Of a stretch of DNA of 64,000 nucleotides, positions 53,577 through 64,000 are shown one piece after another. The stretch spans positions 124,001 to 188,000 of the forward strand of contig JADNRY010000036.1 in assembly GCA_015501585.1 (NCBI GenBank), read 5' to 3'. The DNA is from Rhodocollybia butyracea. Lineage: Eukaryota > Basidiomycota > Agaricomycetes > Agaricales > Omphalotaceae. The translations under genes and the position numbers were made by a program. A model generated the notes under the pieces. That model was not told where the DNA came from, did not search any database, and saw only the letters and a program-made list of their open reading frames with translations. How positions within the stretch are numbered: the stretch's first letter is position 1; the number at the start of each line of letters is the position of its first letter.

Positions 53577-55286
53577 ATGCCTCTCTGTTCTTTTCGCGGT
53601 GGAAACACCTTCAACATTTCTCATGTAACCGATAACGAATTTTCACCGATATCTAGTCTCGCATCTGCCCAACCAGATAAAGTCACATCAGTTCTGCAAA
53701 GCGTCGAACATGACCTCGAGTACAATGCAGAAATTCCCCGCCTTGGAAGGGAAAAGGAACTTTTGGAGAACTATGCGGCTGAACTTCGGCCATTGGCATC
53801 ATGTTTGCCATTTCACAAAGTTCCCAGCGAGATTCTATGACAAATTCTGGAGGATTGTTGCGATACAAACAATTTTAGGGTTGTTAATATGAAATACAGA
53901 CCGCCTAGGTGTACCTCTCAGGCTTCCAGTACTAAACCTGCGGTGGTACTTAGCTCAGTCTGCTCACACTGGCGGGGTACCGCAATTTCTATTCCTGCCA
54001 TATGGTCTCATATATCGTTGTATTGGGAGGTGGAGGGACTGGATCTGTACAGCAGGGAATATGAAGACACGGGAATATTTCTTCTGCTGTCTAATTTCCT
54101 CAGTCGGTCCAAACAGCACCCAATCACAGTCAAACTTGACCTATTAACTCATCTTGACTTCTTTAGAGGAGTTCACCCGCTGTTGGGGCAACTCTTTGGG
54201 CAGATTGTCCACTGGCAGTCTCTGTCAGTTCGATGTGAAAACTACCCCTTTGAATATTTTTTGGACCATGCTGATATTCGGCCAGCTTCATTCCCTGCTC
54301 TGGGGACACTGTGCCTTTTTGGAGTACCTAGCGATCTCACTCCGTTTATAAATACAGCGCCAAATCTCCAAACACTGAATCTGCCGCATACTACCACTAT
54401 CATCTGGCAACATGACCGAGATCCTCTTCCTATTGAGCTCGACATTCAGAACATCTTTGATACATGTTCAAACCTTTGTTCCTTAGGTCTTACAGAACAT
54501 ACTCTTTATGGCATTGTTTCATCCCCGATGACACCCCCCTGCTCTTCCAAGATTGAAGTGTTGACTGTATGGCATTGTGATGGTTATTGGGCAGATCCAT
54601 CAGATCCAATACTCCCTCTCCTCAGGCTTCCTTCATTGAAAGTGCTCCATTTGGAGAAATCAAAATTAGAGTCTGAGGATACAGACTATGGTGTACAATT
54701 TGGTGACGAGCCTGGGTCTTGGGAACCAAACTGTGGTGGACTATTTGATGATGAGCCTGAGCCCTGGCCTATCTTGAAGCCTTTCGTGGTGTTTGTCCGA
54801 CAGTCATGTTTCCGATTGACCACATTCTCCATTCAATGCTTATCCATCTCTGATGACAGCCTTGTTCAAATTCTTATCCTTCTTCCCACTCTTCAAGATC
54901 TCACCATTGATGATTCCGGTATCTCCCCAAAATGCAGTCCCATATCATCAAAATTCATAGACAGCCTTCATGCATATTGCTCTAGGTCTCTTCATCCACA
55001 GACAGTCCCTATCATTCCACGACTGCGTTCCCTGAGGTTACTGAATGTTGCTGCAGTGAAGTTTGAAGATCATTCAGTGGTGGAAATGGTCCAATCTCGA
55101 TGGAGTCCCATCAAGCTCCCTACTGTAGGGACCACTGCACTCGAGGTGGACTGCTTGAGATTGTTCACACTGTCATTCCTGAATCGTTCAGAAGAGGATT
55201 CTGGCAGTGTCTATAGCTTGTTGGAGCCTATTGAGAGGAATGGGATGATGATTGTTATTCAAATGTGTGGAAAAGCAGTTGTCTGA
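53577..55286 (+). pseudogene. F-box/LRR-type protein, single in-frame TGA
   Basis: One continuous frame of 570 codons interrupted only by TGA at 53838-53840. Before it: LRPLASCLPFHKVPSEIL; after it: QILEDCCDTNNFRVV and VVLSSVCSHWRGTAISIPAI. Together these form the F-box-like start of the large Agaricomycete F-box family (LPxEIL-R-xI, VCxxWRxxA). The rest has the usual leucine-rich pattern (SLSVRCENYPFEYFLDHADI, LLPTLQDLTIDDSG, LRSLRLLNVAAVKFED) and ends at TGA 55286. Such proteins recruit substrates to SCF ubiquitin ligases. Whether translation restarts at the in-frame ATG at 53889, without the F-box, is unknown. Confidence 0.7.
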
Positions 55287-56183
55287 TGATACCATCTTGT
55301 GCGTAGTATGTAAAAGTGCCTACGAAGTACGAATGGACACTCAAGTAGCAAAATATGAATTCTTGACAATATCCATTAATTATTTTGACAAATAATGCCA
55401 CAAACTGAATGATATTAGTTGACTTCTACACTCTCCAAGTCCGTTACTCTACCACAACACTCTTAGTACTTTCACTGGCATTTCAACTCACAGGTTTATT
55501 TCCCATCCGTCAATCCTTATTCATATCTGGATCTTGTTTTGATTCGCTTCAAAACAACCTCACATCATATACTCCCCTCCCAGGAGCTTCACCTCTCCCT
55601 ATACAGTAGACCTCGAAGTGAAGACGTGGAACTCGAGCTAGACAATGAGGAATTTGAATCTGATGCTATCATCGAAGACGGCACCGGCTCAGTCGCAGAC
55701 CGAGACCCTCCCCCATTACATTCGCTGTAAACCGGGAAACGGAAAACAAAGCAGAGGCTCGTGGCCCTGGTGGCGCAGAAGGCGACGATTCTGGTCGTTA
55801 ATGTATCTTCTTAACAAATACTGCAGGGACAAAGATTGTGTGTTTTCGTGTTCATATTAGCGCAATTAATCCATCAGGATGAATAGTGAGGTGGTTTTGA
55901 AAACCAAAGCATGTTCTTACTCCAGCAAAGAAGGGATACCAAAAAATGATTGATTTGCCCTTGACTTTAGATGGACCCAGGGTTCTTGGGTGTTCAAACC
56001 TGTGTCCTGTCAGAATCTTGCAGTTCTTCACCAGAGAAGACCAGAGAAGCATCAAAAACAATGCCTGGGATTAGGCGCACATAGAAACAAGATTGAACAG
56101 AAAGCAAATGAAACATTTTATCTGCCTACCCTCAAGACTAGCAAGTTACTCGGCCAAGGCAGAACCAAACTAGTCCAAGCCTA
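55287..56183. other. Intergenic, no gene recognised
   Basis: A short plus-strand frame (55539-55730) has an acidic tail (ELELDNEEFESDAIIEDG) and could be a remnant. Nothing else is supported. Confidence 0.4.
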
Positions 56184-57030
56184 CTATACACGCTGAGCCA
56201 TCGTATCAATCTGTGAGGCCATATCGCAAAATAGTACCGAAGAATACGTTGCACGTAGCGGTGCTCGGTAAAAGGGGCGTTGTTTGATGCACTGGATGCA
56301 AAGTAAGCACACCGCACAAGCATATGGCAACAATGAACTTACTCTAATGCAATTTGCGCAGAAGAAGTGGTCACAGTTTTGAAGACTGGAAAACTGCGAT
56401 GAACAAATGCTTGAAGAACAAAGGAGAAACTCACAATACCGGTTTACACTCAACAGTAGTCATTTTTTGTAAACAAATGGAGCATTCAATAAAATTTTCC
56501 AAGTTTTCGAGATGTCCACGTAGCTGGAAAAGAGTGGTCAGTATAAAAAAAACACGTCAACACGAGTGTAATGTACAATTCGCATGCTTTCTTCGGCGTC
56601 ACGGAGGCTGTTGTCTGATGCTGCGAGCTTTGCCTTGAGTTGGATGACCTCCTCGTTCTGTAGTGCCTGCGGGTGCACGAGCGGCGATTGGAGTCACGGC
56701 AGCAGCTGGCATACGAATCACATTAGTTCCTTGCTGCCAAAGGCCTGCTACTGCTTGCATTCGAGCTGCGGTTGCCGCTGATGTCAAGGCACGGGGCATG
56801 GTGCCAACAGTCTTCTGTGCAGTTGTTACTCCTGTACGAGTTCTACAGATCATGTTTAGCAAACTTGCAAAACTGCAATGAACATAGTCAAACCTTGGAA
56901 CTGAGTTGCCCTTATCTTCCTCATCTTCCTCGTCCTCTTCATCCTCCGTGTCTTCATCATACAAAGGTACCGTGGACTTGTCTTTCTTCAGTGCCTTCCT
57001 CATTTGACCCGCCTTGTCCCCATCTTGCAT
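56184..57030 (-). pseudogene. RING finger/coiled-coil protein, probably frameshifted
   Basis: From an ATG at 57030 (MQDGDKAGQMRKALKKDKST) an acidic segment (DTEDEEDEEDEEDKGN) leads through a GT-AG intron to a Thr/Ala-rich part; a one-base shift near 56670 then gives the coiled coil LQNEEVIQLKAKLAASDNSL, then after introns HLENLENFIECSICLQKMTT and LQNCDHFFCANCI. The Cys/His spacing C-x2-C ... C-x-H-x3-C-x2-C is that of a RING finger, the E2-binding module of ubiquitin ligases. The order coiled coil then RING is common in Agaricomycete multicopy RING proteins. The shift and lack of a clean end make an intact product doubtful. Confidence 0.5.
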
Positions 57031-57079
57031 AGAGTTCTTCCATTGTCAACTACAAGCGGAACATCACCCATCTCTGCAA

Positions 57080-60000
57080 GATCAAGTTTTTTCTCTTCTA
57101 TTTCGACAAGAGTAGAATGTTAGCACCATCATCGAAAAAACTGATTTCAAACGGGTACTAACCATCCGTCCACGCAACAAAGTCGAATTGCTCACTTGCT
57201 GTATCCACATCCTCACAACTTTCGTAGAGGGAAAGTAGATGCTTTTCCAAAGGTTCGGACACCTCTCTGATGCATGCGATATTGATCTTACTTCCTTTTG
57301 GAGCTCGGGAAGCACCAGTCGCGTTTGGAAAGTCTCCACCTGGAAACCAACCACAAAGACGTAGCTGATGGAGATATGGCTTGTGCACAAATTTGTGTCA
57401 TGGAGACTTTGCCGATGTCGTGTCCAGCATCTATCAATGCTGAAAGAAGATGAAAATGGAAATAAGATTGTAAAATACAGCTGCTTACCCCAGACATAGG
57501 CCCATATCGCCGTTGAAACTCTTCAATGGCGGTCTTTCAGTTGCTCTCCTGTGCGTCGCGTGAATGAGGTGACTACATTTACAACAGCCTGATCCAGACC
57601 ACGTCCTTCCATCTCAACAACTTTGAAACATGCTGACATTTCGTCAAGTTGTCCACTGAGGTTGGTGTTGTAATTGAGCTTCACGAGACGTCCTTGTTCT
57701 GTCATCGCAAAGTGAAGTGACTGGTTTCGGCCAGCACCATCTGTTCCTGTGTGCATGAGTGTGCAAATGAGATGATAGCCGGTAGTCGCCTCGATCTGGA
57801 CTCTGTTTTGAAACACTTATGAGAAACTGTCAAGGTGTGGTACAGAAAGAAGGAACGTACAATGTTTGTGAGGGTTTTCACAACACGCCTCGTGCCACGC
57901 GAAGGGTCCGCTTTTGTCGCTTTGCCGATACATTCCATATACCAGTCATACTCGTGCTGAAATGCACGGCGTTGCGCCTTCTTATCATTACCCTCCGCTT
58001 CCGGGAGACGCTCCTCGAGAGCAGCGAGGTATGCTTGATGGATGCGAGCGCTGTATGCTTGTAGATCTTCTAAATGTATTCATTAGTGACAGCAAGAACT
58101 CATTTGTAAAGCCCAATTACCATCACTATTCTTGGGATTGTGAAACGCCCAATGCACCTTCCAAGCATTGTAGTGGTTCAAACCCCTTGGAGCTCAGAAA
58201 TCCTGGCCTCCCCATCTTCGATAAATAAACATTGGGGTTTCGTCCATTGAGTTTTGCTTCAGCGATGATTGCCTTCCTGAACTCCTCAATTTTCTTCAAC
58301 TCAGCCTTGGATAGACATCCCTCCTTTGAGTCTCCTCCTTCTTCAATATCACTACTGCCGTTGTCGGTAGAATCCTCGTTGGCGTTTTGAGGGCTACCCA
58401 CTTGTCGGAGTCGTTATTAGCAGTGACCTTGTTCGTAAAACAAACCCGACCCGCTACTGGATCCTCAGCGCTGTCGTCAGTATATTCATCATCAGCTGCT
58501 TGAGGGGCTACCCAGTGGCCAGAGTTCCGCTTAGCAACCTTGGTGTAATAACGAGAGCGTGCCACTACTGGCTCATTGTCGGTAGAATCATCATCGGCTG
58601 CATGAGACACTACCCGGTGGCCAGATGTACGCGTAGCAACCTTGGTTGGAGAACAAGAGCGAGCGGCTACTGGCTCCTCAGCGTCATCGTCGGAAAATTC
58701 ATCATCGGCTGCATGAGGCGCTACCCGGTGGCCAGATCTACGCGAAGCGACCTTGGTTGAAGAACGAGAGCAAGCAGCTACTGGTTCCCCAGTGTCACCA
58801 TCAGTAGATTTCTCTTCATCTTCTTGAGAAGATGCCTGGTGGCCAGAGTTACACATCGCGACCCCAGTTGAAGAACGAGTGCGAGCTGCTACAGGGACCT
58901 CAGCAGTGTCGCGTCTCCCCTCCTGCTTGCGAGGGCCAGGACTCAGCTCCTCTATAAAGTCAGTGGCAGTGTGCCCGTCACGCTCAAGTTCCCCCCGAAC
59001 CCAATCGAATCGTGGACGAGGATCAAAAGTCGAACAGTATCTTGTAGAAGTCCAGGGACAGGAGGTTTACGCTCACCAGTAAGAATTGCCTCCCAGCAGG
59101 CCAACATCCACTCCTTCCCACAGATACGCAGCTCCGCTCACATTATTTTGTCCTGAATTGTTGAACCCTGTGGATGATGACCTGCGTCGAATTCAACGAG
59201 AGATCGAGGACGATTCTTCTCAAGGCAGACTTTCAAGCGATCTGTTTGACTGGGCAGCTCATTGTCGTGCTTCACAAGCCTTTTGTACAACCCTCCCGCT
59301 TCTACAGTTTCCTTCCAAAGATGCCGAAACTCATGACGTAACTCGTTGTAATGGTCTCGGTTCTGTGACCATACTACATGGTGGACATCAAGGACATCAG
59401 GTGAAACCAGTTCGGGAGCGTCTAAGCAAGCAGCCTGATCCAGAAGAAAAGCATCGAGTTCCTGAACTAAACGATCTGTCTGAAGCTTATCCACCAGAAA
59501 TAAGCTCTTCATCCTCACGACGCAGCTTATCGAACTCTGCGTCGCAATTGATATCGTCGTTGGGTAGTTAGTTCAACATCACAATCTACGGAGTCCCAGA
59601 ATAACTCGACAGTGCGTCTCAAAACAGAGCTGGGTGAACATGGTACACGAGGCGGCGTGTCCGGTAAATTCGCCACTGGAGATGGTTCAGTAGATGGGAT
59701 GGTGGGTGGTAGTCTCGATCTGATATTACTCGTCATTCCCGCAGCTAGCTCGATAGCACAATTACGTTCAGCGCCTGGTTTAGGTTGGGCAGCAAGAGCA
59801 TCGAGTCCCAGTCTCGCTGGGGCAGTAGCAATGCCTTGGGCTGTGGGTTGGAAAGACGTGGGGACTCCCTACAATTTTGTCAACATTAACTCATCACTAA
59901 GCGCAGAAAATACTAACTTCATTCCCGGCTCTCTTTTTGCCCTTTCTCTTTGTGTTAACATCTGCATTAGTTGGTTTCAGTGTTTTCTAGATGTTTGTTA

Positions 60001-60229
60001 ACGTTAACATTCCAAGACAGCACGTAGAGCACCTACGTTTTTCTTATTTGGGTTCGGTAGCTTCCGCATCCTTGGGTTTAAATGCCCGTGTAGCTTTCCT
60101 TAGTTCCCGGCCATTGCGTTCTACTTGAGAGAGTGATTGAGCTACTTCTGTCACGGCTTTCGAGCATGTTCGACGCGGATTGGTGAGAGGAGACGGTGAT
60201 GCTCCCTTGCCATTTCGAAGCCTGGCCAT
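57080..60229 (-). pseudogene. Decayed multi-exon gene with 37-residue repeats
   Basis: Starts at ATG 60229 (MARLRNGKGASPSPLTNPRR). Further pieces in order: GVPTSFQPTAQGIATAPARL (~59860), INCDAEFDKLRREDEELISG (~59530), LVQELDAFLLDQAACLDAP and VVWSQNRDHYNELRHEFRHL (~59450-59330), KEWMLACWEAILTG (~59080), a tandem-repeat region (58454-58900), YLSKMGRPGFLSSKG (~58220), YSARIHQAYLAALEERLPEA (~58040), YDWYMECIGKATKADPSRGT (~57910) and QIEATTGYHLICTLMHTGTD (~57770). The style matches an expanded, uncharacterised Agaricomycete family. Stops (TAA near 59490) and several frame shifts show it is not functional as given. No function assigned. Confidence 0.45.
58454..58900 (-). repeat. Tandem repeat, 4 units of ~111 bp (37 residues)
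   Basis: The word CTACTGG (or CTACAGG) recurs at 58454, 58565, 58667, 58778 and 58889, spacings 111, 102, 111 and 111 bases. On the minus strand each unit codes for a variation of TKVATRTSGHRVVSHAADD followed by EEPVAARSCSP. The frame is maintained across the units, including the 102-base one, so expansion happened under coding constraint. Confidence 0.8.
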
Positions 60230-60573
60230 GTTTGATAAACTTTAGTAGAGGGGGATGATGAGTAAGAATCAACGAGCCTATGTTATTAATATTGTTAACA
60301 ACTTACCCGCCTGGTGTACAGTCATTGTTCACTTTTGCCATTTTGGGCCGGCCAAAGCCGTGGTATTGAACGCTTTTGTCTTTCCCAATTTAGCTAGTTT
60401 AACGTCATTTCGGACGCTCGAAGCCTATGATCCTTTAGATGGTGTATGAAACCATAATAAAATAAATACATTCATCATCTGGGTTATATACAGTGGGTTA
60501 TATACAATACGCCGTGGATATGTACAATGTTAAAGATACAAGATACTAGTCACAATACACAGTACACTAAAGC
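60230..60573. other. Intergenic between two minus-strand genes
   Basis: AT-rich, no coding sequence. Holds the terminator region of the SPT5-like gene and the promoter of the next gene; contains a short direct repeat of GGGTTATATACA (near 60481 and 60495). Confidence 0.45.
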
Positions 60574-63500
60574 TCACCCTGCATTGACTTGAAACATTCT
60601 AAGGTAATCGAGACGGTAAGGTAGAATCAGTTCTTCGGCCTTCTTGTGAAGACCGATGGGCTCATGAACGACGATTAAGTTATTCCTGTGGACTTGGAAC
60701 CTCTCACCCGTAATGGACTCTCTAAAGACCCAATTGCGGCTCTGCCTTTCGCGTTTGAATTCCACACGCTGCAAGATAAACAGACCAGTGGATGTGTATG
60801 TGGAATCAGGAGGGGGTTTGACGAAGCCAATACGGCGGCCAAGTTTCCCACAGTGCGCACCTTCCCACACATAATAGAGCCCCATGGCTTCTGCGCCACT
60901 CTGAGGTACTCTGAAAGAGATGGGATGCCCATTCGATAGCGACTCCGCTTCGGGAACGCAGATATCACCGGGTAAAATGCGCATGCTCCTGAATATAGTC
61001 TGCTTTCTCGTGTCGAGCTCGTCCTTGGTTAATATGTGTATAGTTGGCTGGCCAGGCAGGACCTCTTGCTCCCCAAGACGAGACAGCCAGACTCTCCTGT
61101 CTGCTTTGATGCCAACATCGCCTTTGAGAGGACCTTCCCAAATGAATACATAAAACTCGAAGCCACGAAGAGCATCAAAAGTGCGGGAGTCTTCAAGCCA
61201 ATCTCCAGGGTGAGGTGCACGTTGAGGAGCTCCAGGTGTTAGAGGTTGAGTCCTCTCCAGTTCCCCTGCAGCGATGTGACGCTGTATCTGCTCCTCCCAC
61301 TGTTCAAGTTCTACAATAGCTGAGGTATCTTTATAACATATGAGGGAAAGTGTCTCTTCTGCAGAAAATTTTGGGGTATACCCATCCTTGAATGAGTAGT
61401 AGTCATTGACGCGGTTTCTAACAACATCTTGATCGAGGAATTTGTGGTCACTGTATAAAATTAGTTCTTTGTACAACTATTACAATAATGACATACCTTT
61501 CGCGCCAGAGATGAGCGTAGTCTACCCAAACTTCCCGTGCTAAGTATCCGGCCTCTAATTTGACCAGGATGTGTAACCCACTGATTGAGGTAGGTTCTTT
61601 CTTAGCATCGAAGACGCGCCCAAGATATCCCGCAAATGCGGAGTGGCGTGTTATACGCACAGTGACATCCTTCCATGGACACCTACCTGTCGAAGTTGAA
61701 GCACGAAGTTGTGACAACTGTTCGACAGTTGGGGCATCAACGATGGGCCTAGTTTGGTCGTTATTGTTGCCGGGCGGTACTCGTTGAAGTTCATTGACAT
61801 GACAAGAGCCGAGGACAGAATCTTTGAGCATCAGAAGTGCTACCCAGGTTTCTGTGTCTACGCCTGTGAAGATGGCAGGATGGCCGAGTGAATTATCTGA
61901 ACCGGGGAACAATACTTCGCTGCCAACTTCGAAGCATTTCCTCAGTCTGGACTTGGGCTTGGAGTAGATACCCCATTTGACCTGTACCTCACACTCATGC
62001 TCGTGAACAACTGCAATCGTTGCGACGGTTCCGCCTGCAAACTCATAATCTGTGTGGCCAGTTCCATCGACGTTAGGCCTGTCGAGTAGCACTTGGTCAC
62101 CAATATTGAATTTCCATGAGTGTGGGACGGGAAGACGAGGGAGTAGCGGGATTCCAATTTCCTCCGGCGCGCTGGCAAACGCATGCAAGGTAGTACCGTC
62201 TGGCTGCGTCACTTCACCCAGATGACTCAAGCGCACTTTCATTGTAAGAAATCCGCCCACATAGGATTCTCCGGCAAAGTCAAACAATTTCAGATTCGGA
62301 TCGTGACTGCACGACCAGGGATCTTTGCATTCAGCGATACACGACCAAACATTGGGTGGCTTAGGGGGTTTTGCTAAGAAATGCCACAATTCCGGAGGCT
62401 CGTCATGAAACATTGCGGCAAGACCATGAGCAGCACTCAAATTGAAACGCATACGTACAGGACGTTCACGCTGTACTGGAGGAGGTAACTGCATTGGAGG
62501 AGGTGAGCGTTTACGCTTAGAAGCTGAGTGACCCTTCTGTGAAGCCCAAAATTCAAAATCATCCTTTGTTTGCGGGACCCAAGGCAACAAAATAACTTGG
62601 CGATACTTGTCGTTTGTTGGATGATGAAAAACGCATCCAACATTGCCGTTATACAATGGATTGCCCCCAATCAAACGGAACCAAGAGCCACACAGAAAGC
62701 GCGTGTCTTGATGTTCTGGGGTAATAATGGGGAAAATGATGTTCATTGTATGTGCGCCCGGGGTGACCTTAGACTGCACCATTCCGTCCTGCTTGTAAAG
62801 AGCATCGCGAGTAAGCAAGTAGCGATCCTCAATTGATATGACTTGGTGGATGGGTAACTCTAACCGAAGAATATTTCCAGCGAATGGAATATCTGCACGC
62901 ATGCCAGCACTCAAAAATCGCGACTTCCTAGCGTCATAAGGCAGGGCTGGAGCGGTGACCATCTGCTCATGGCGATAAATGAATCCCCCTATCCAGCGGA
63001 GATACATGGCGAGAGGGACATTTCTGCTCCACATAGATGGGACTTGTAAATATACCACTCCTGGTAGCTGAGAGCGGTAGACCGCAGCAATAAGACGACG
63101 AGTTATTGGAATCCGAAAAGTCTCCTCTTTGCTGTATTCGTCGAGGATGGCTTTACGGATCGTACAATAAATTCGATTTTTGTGGCCACGCTATAGGACG
63201 AGCAGTTAATACTTTTAAATTATACGAGTGTTATCCGCTGACATACCAGACAATGAACTAAAAATATTGGATATCTGAGCAAAAGATCTTGGTCGGTATG
63301 GTCGCTAAATGTCCTTCGTAAAGAGAGTGGAAGTTGCGAGGGTTCTGGTTCTTCATTACGCGAGGTATTCACCGTGACGGACCCAGAACCAGCAAACCGA
63401 GGGTCTATTGGCTCGATGTCTATTCCTGAGTCGGATGGAGCAGACGACGTGGGGTGGATGTGTAACTCCGGGAGAATTGGGACATCAAGGTGCGGGGACG

Positions 63501-63880
63501 GCGATCGTATCGTTGTAGTGGATTCATGGGTGGATGAAGAGAAGGTGGGTTGAGAAAGAGAGCAGTTGGCGGCTTGAGCAAAGCGCTGTTCCTCTCGCAT
63601 AATTATGTCTTGGAAGAGGCGGGGGTTATTTGACGAGTCGTAATGGTTAAGAAGGGGACCGACGACGCCAGTGTCCGTCTTTTGCGCTTCCTCCAGTGAC
63701 TCCAAGTCATCCCACTCGTCGGTCCAGTCCAGGAGCTCATCATCCTTGTCGTCCTCTTGAGCAGAAATATCTAGAAAATGTGCAGCTGCACGGCGTCGTT
63801 GAGATTCCTGCATAAGTTTCCAGTGAGCATAATGTGAGTACGGAGAAGTGATACCTTACATCCGCGAAATCGTCATCCAT
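60574..63880 (-). CDS. SPT5-like KOW-domain protein
   Basis: Four exons (63860-63880, 63247-63807, 61497-63190, 60574-61450) join exactly to 3153 bases, 1050 residues. The tiny first exon (MDDDFAD) is supported by a consensus donor and by the similar starts of related proteins. The N-terminus is acidic (DKDDELLDWTDEWDDLE). Residues about 220-330 resemble the NGN-side region of SPT5-like proteins (YLQVPSMWSRNVPLAMYLRW). Several KOW-like beta segments follow: WKFNIGDQVLLDRPN, CFEVGSEVLFPGSDN, WKDVTVRITRHSAFAGYLGR and MRILPGDICVPE. Canonical SPT5 helps RNA polymerase II elongation; this belongs to an expanded Agaricomycete set whose role is unknown, so the function is inferred from fold only. 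No break found. It is the only clearly intact gene in the right half apart from the Helitron ORF. Confidence 0.75.
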
Positions 63881-64000
63881 TGTCTTGAAAACTTGACAGG
63901 CTAGACGGTAGGACTACGAGAGCCGTTAGTGATCAAGTACACGGAGGCAAGCTGGGATGTAAAACCGTCCGACATGGTCTCTCTCCGTGATTTTTTATTT
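63881..64000. other. Upstream region of the SPT5-like gene
   Basis: Probable promoter of the minus-strand gene. The window ends here. Confidence 0.4.

Noticed and set aside
35350..53840. Reassignment of TGA as an arginine or other sense codon
   Set aside because: Intact genes in the same window end in TGA (hydrolase at 7196, both cupredoxin membrane genes, the protein at 7895), and the broken genes also contain frameshifts and TAA/TAG. Decay explains the pattern better.
364..60229. Treating all frameshifts as sequencing errors
   Set aside because: The 21-exon amylase, the 4.4-kb Helitron ORF and the 1050-codon SPT5-like gene have no slip, and REV3 also shows substitutions of catalytic residues. 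Errors may explain individual cases such as 364-2667 but not the whole.
1..64000. CRISPR arrays, rRNA genes, bacterial operons or riboswitches
   Set aside because: Intron-rich eukaryotic sequence; no regularly spaced identical repeats or rRNA segments were seen.

Overview
This window is nuclear DNA from a basidiomycete fungus, most likely a mushroom-forming Agaricomycete. The evidence is dense short GT-AG introns (about 45-65 bases), a 21-exon secreted alpha-amylase, a DIRS retrotransposon carrying a tyrosine recombinase, a Helitron of the fungal DUF6570-like type, and gene families I know from Agaricomycete genomes (SPT5-like KOW proteins, F-box/LRR proteins, small RNase III/dsRBD proteins). 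No rRNA, tRNA or CRISPR array was recognised. Species cannot be named from the sequence.

Layout. 0.3-2.7 kb: two tandem copies of a small helical protein (DUF6987-like), both broken by single-base deletions. 3.7-4.1 kb: a small cysteine-rich secreted protein on the minus strand. 4.5-5.7 kb: repeats and a foldback element. 6.0-7.2 kb: an intact alpha/beta hydrolase. 7.9-8.7 kb: an unknown basic protein. 9.4-12.3 kb: an intact GH13 alpha-amylase with a C-terminal CBM20 starch-binding domain. 13.0-18.0 kb: a tandem pair of intact membrane proteins, each with a cupredoxin-like ectodomain, one transmembrane helix and a long cytosolic tail. 18-21.5 kb: unresolved sequence ending in a decayed membrane-protein gene.

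21.6-32.1 kb (minus strand): the relic of the DNA polymerase zeta catalytic subunit (REV3). It is split by an insertion of about 6 kb that contains a 1479-codon Helitron Rep ORF lacking a helicase, a foldback element, and two related MITEs whose ends form small hairpins. 33.1-34 kb: a 5'-truncated Ty1/copia element with a roughly 200-bp LTR. 34.6-39.9 kb: a nearly complete DIRS-type element (gag, RT-RNase H, tyrosine recombinase) broken by nonsense codons and frameshifts.

40-60 kb is a graveyard of decayed genes: a repetitive-family gene, an RNase III-like/dsRBD gene, an FYVE zinc-finger gene, an F-box gene, a RING/coiled-coil gene and an unknown gene with 37-residue repeats. Premature stops here are mostly TGA at positions where the family or context favours arginine, as expected from C-to-T change of CGA codons. 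60.6-63.9 kb holds an intact four-exon gene for an SPT5-like KOW-domain protein.

Functionally, the left third is a gene-rich block of secreted or cell-surface functions (starch degradation, an esterase, copper-protein-like receptors). The right two thirds are a transposon-rich, decaying compartment in which few genes remain open.
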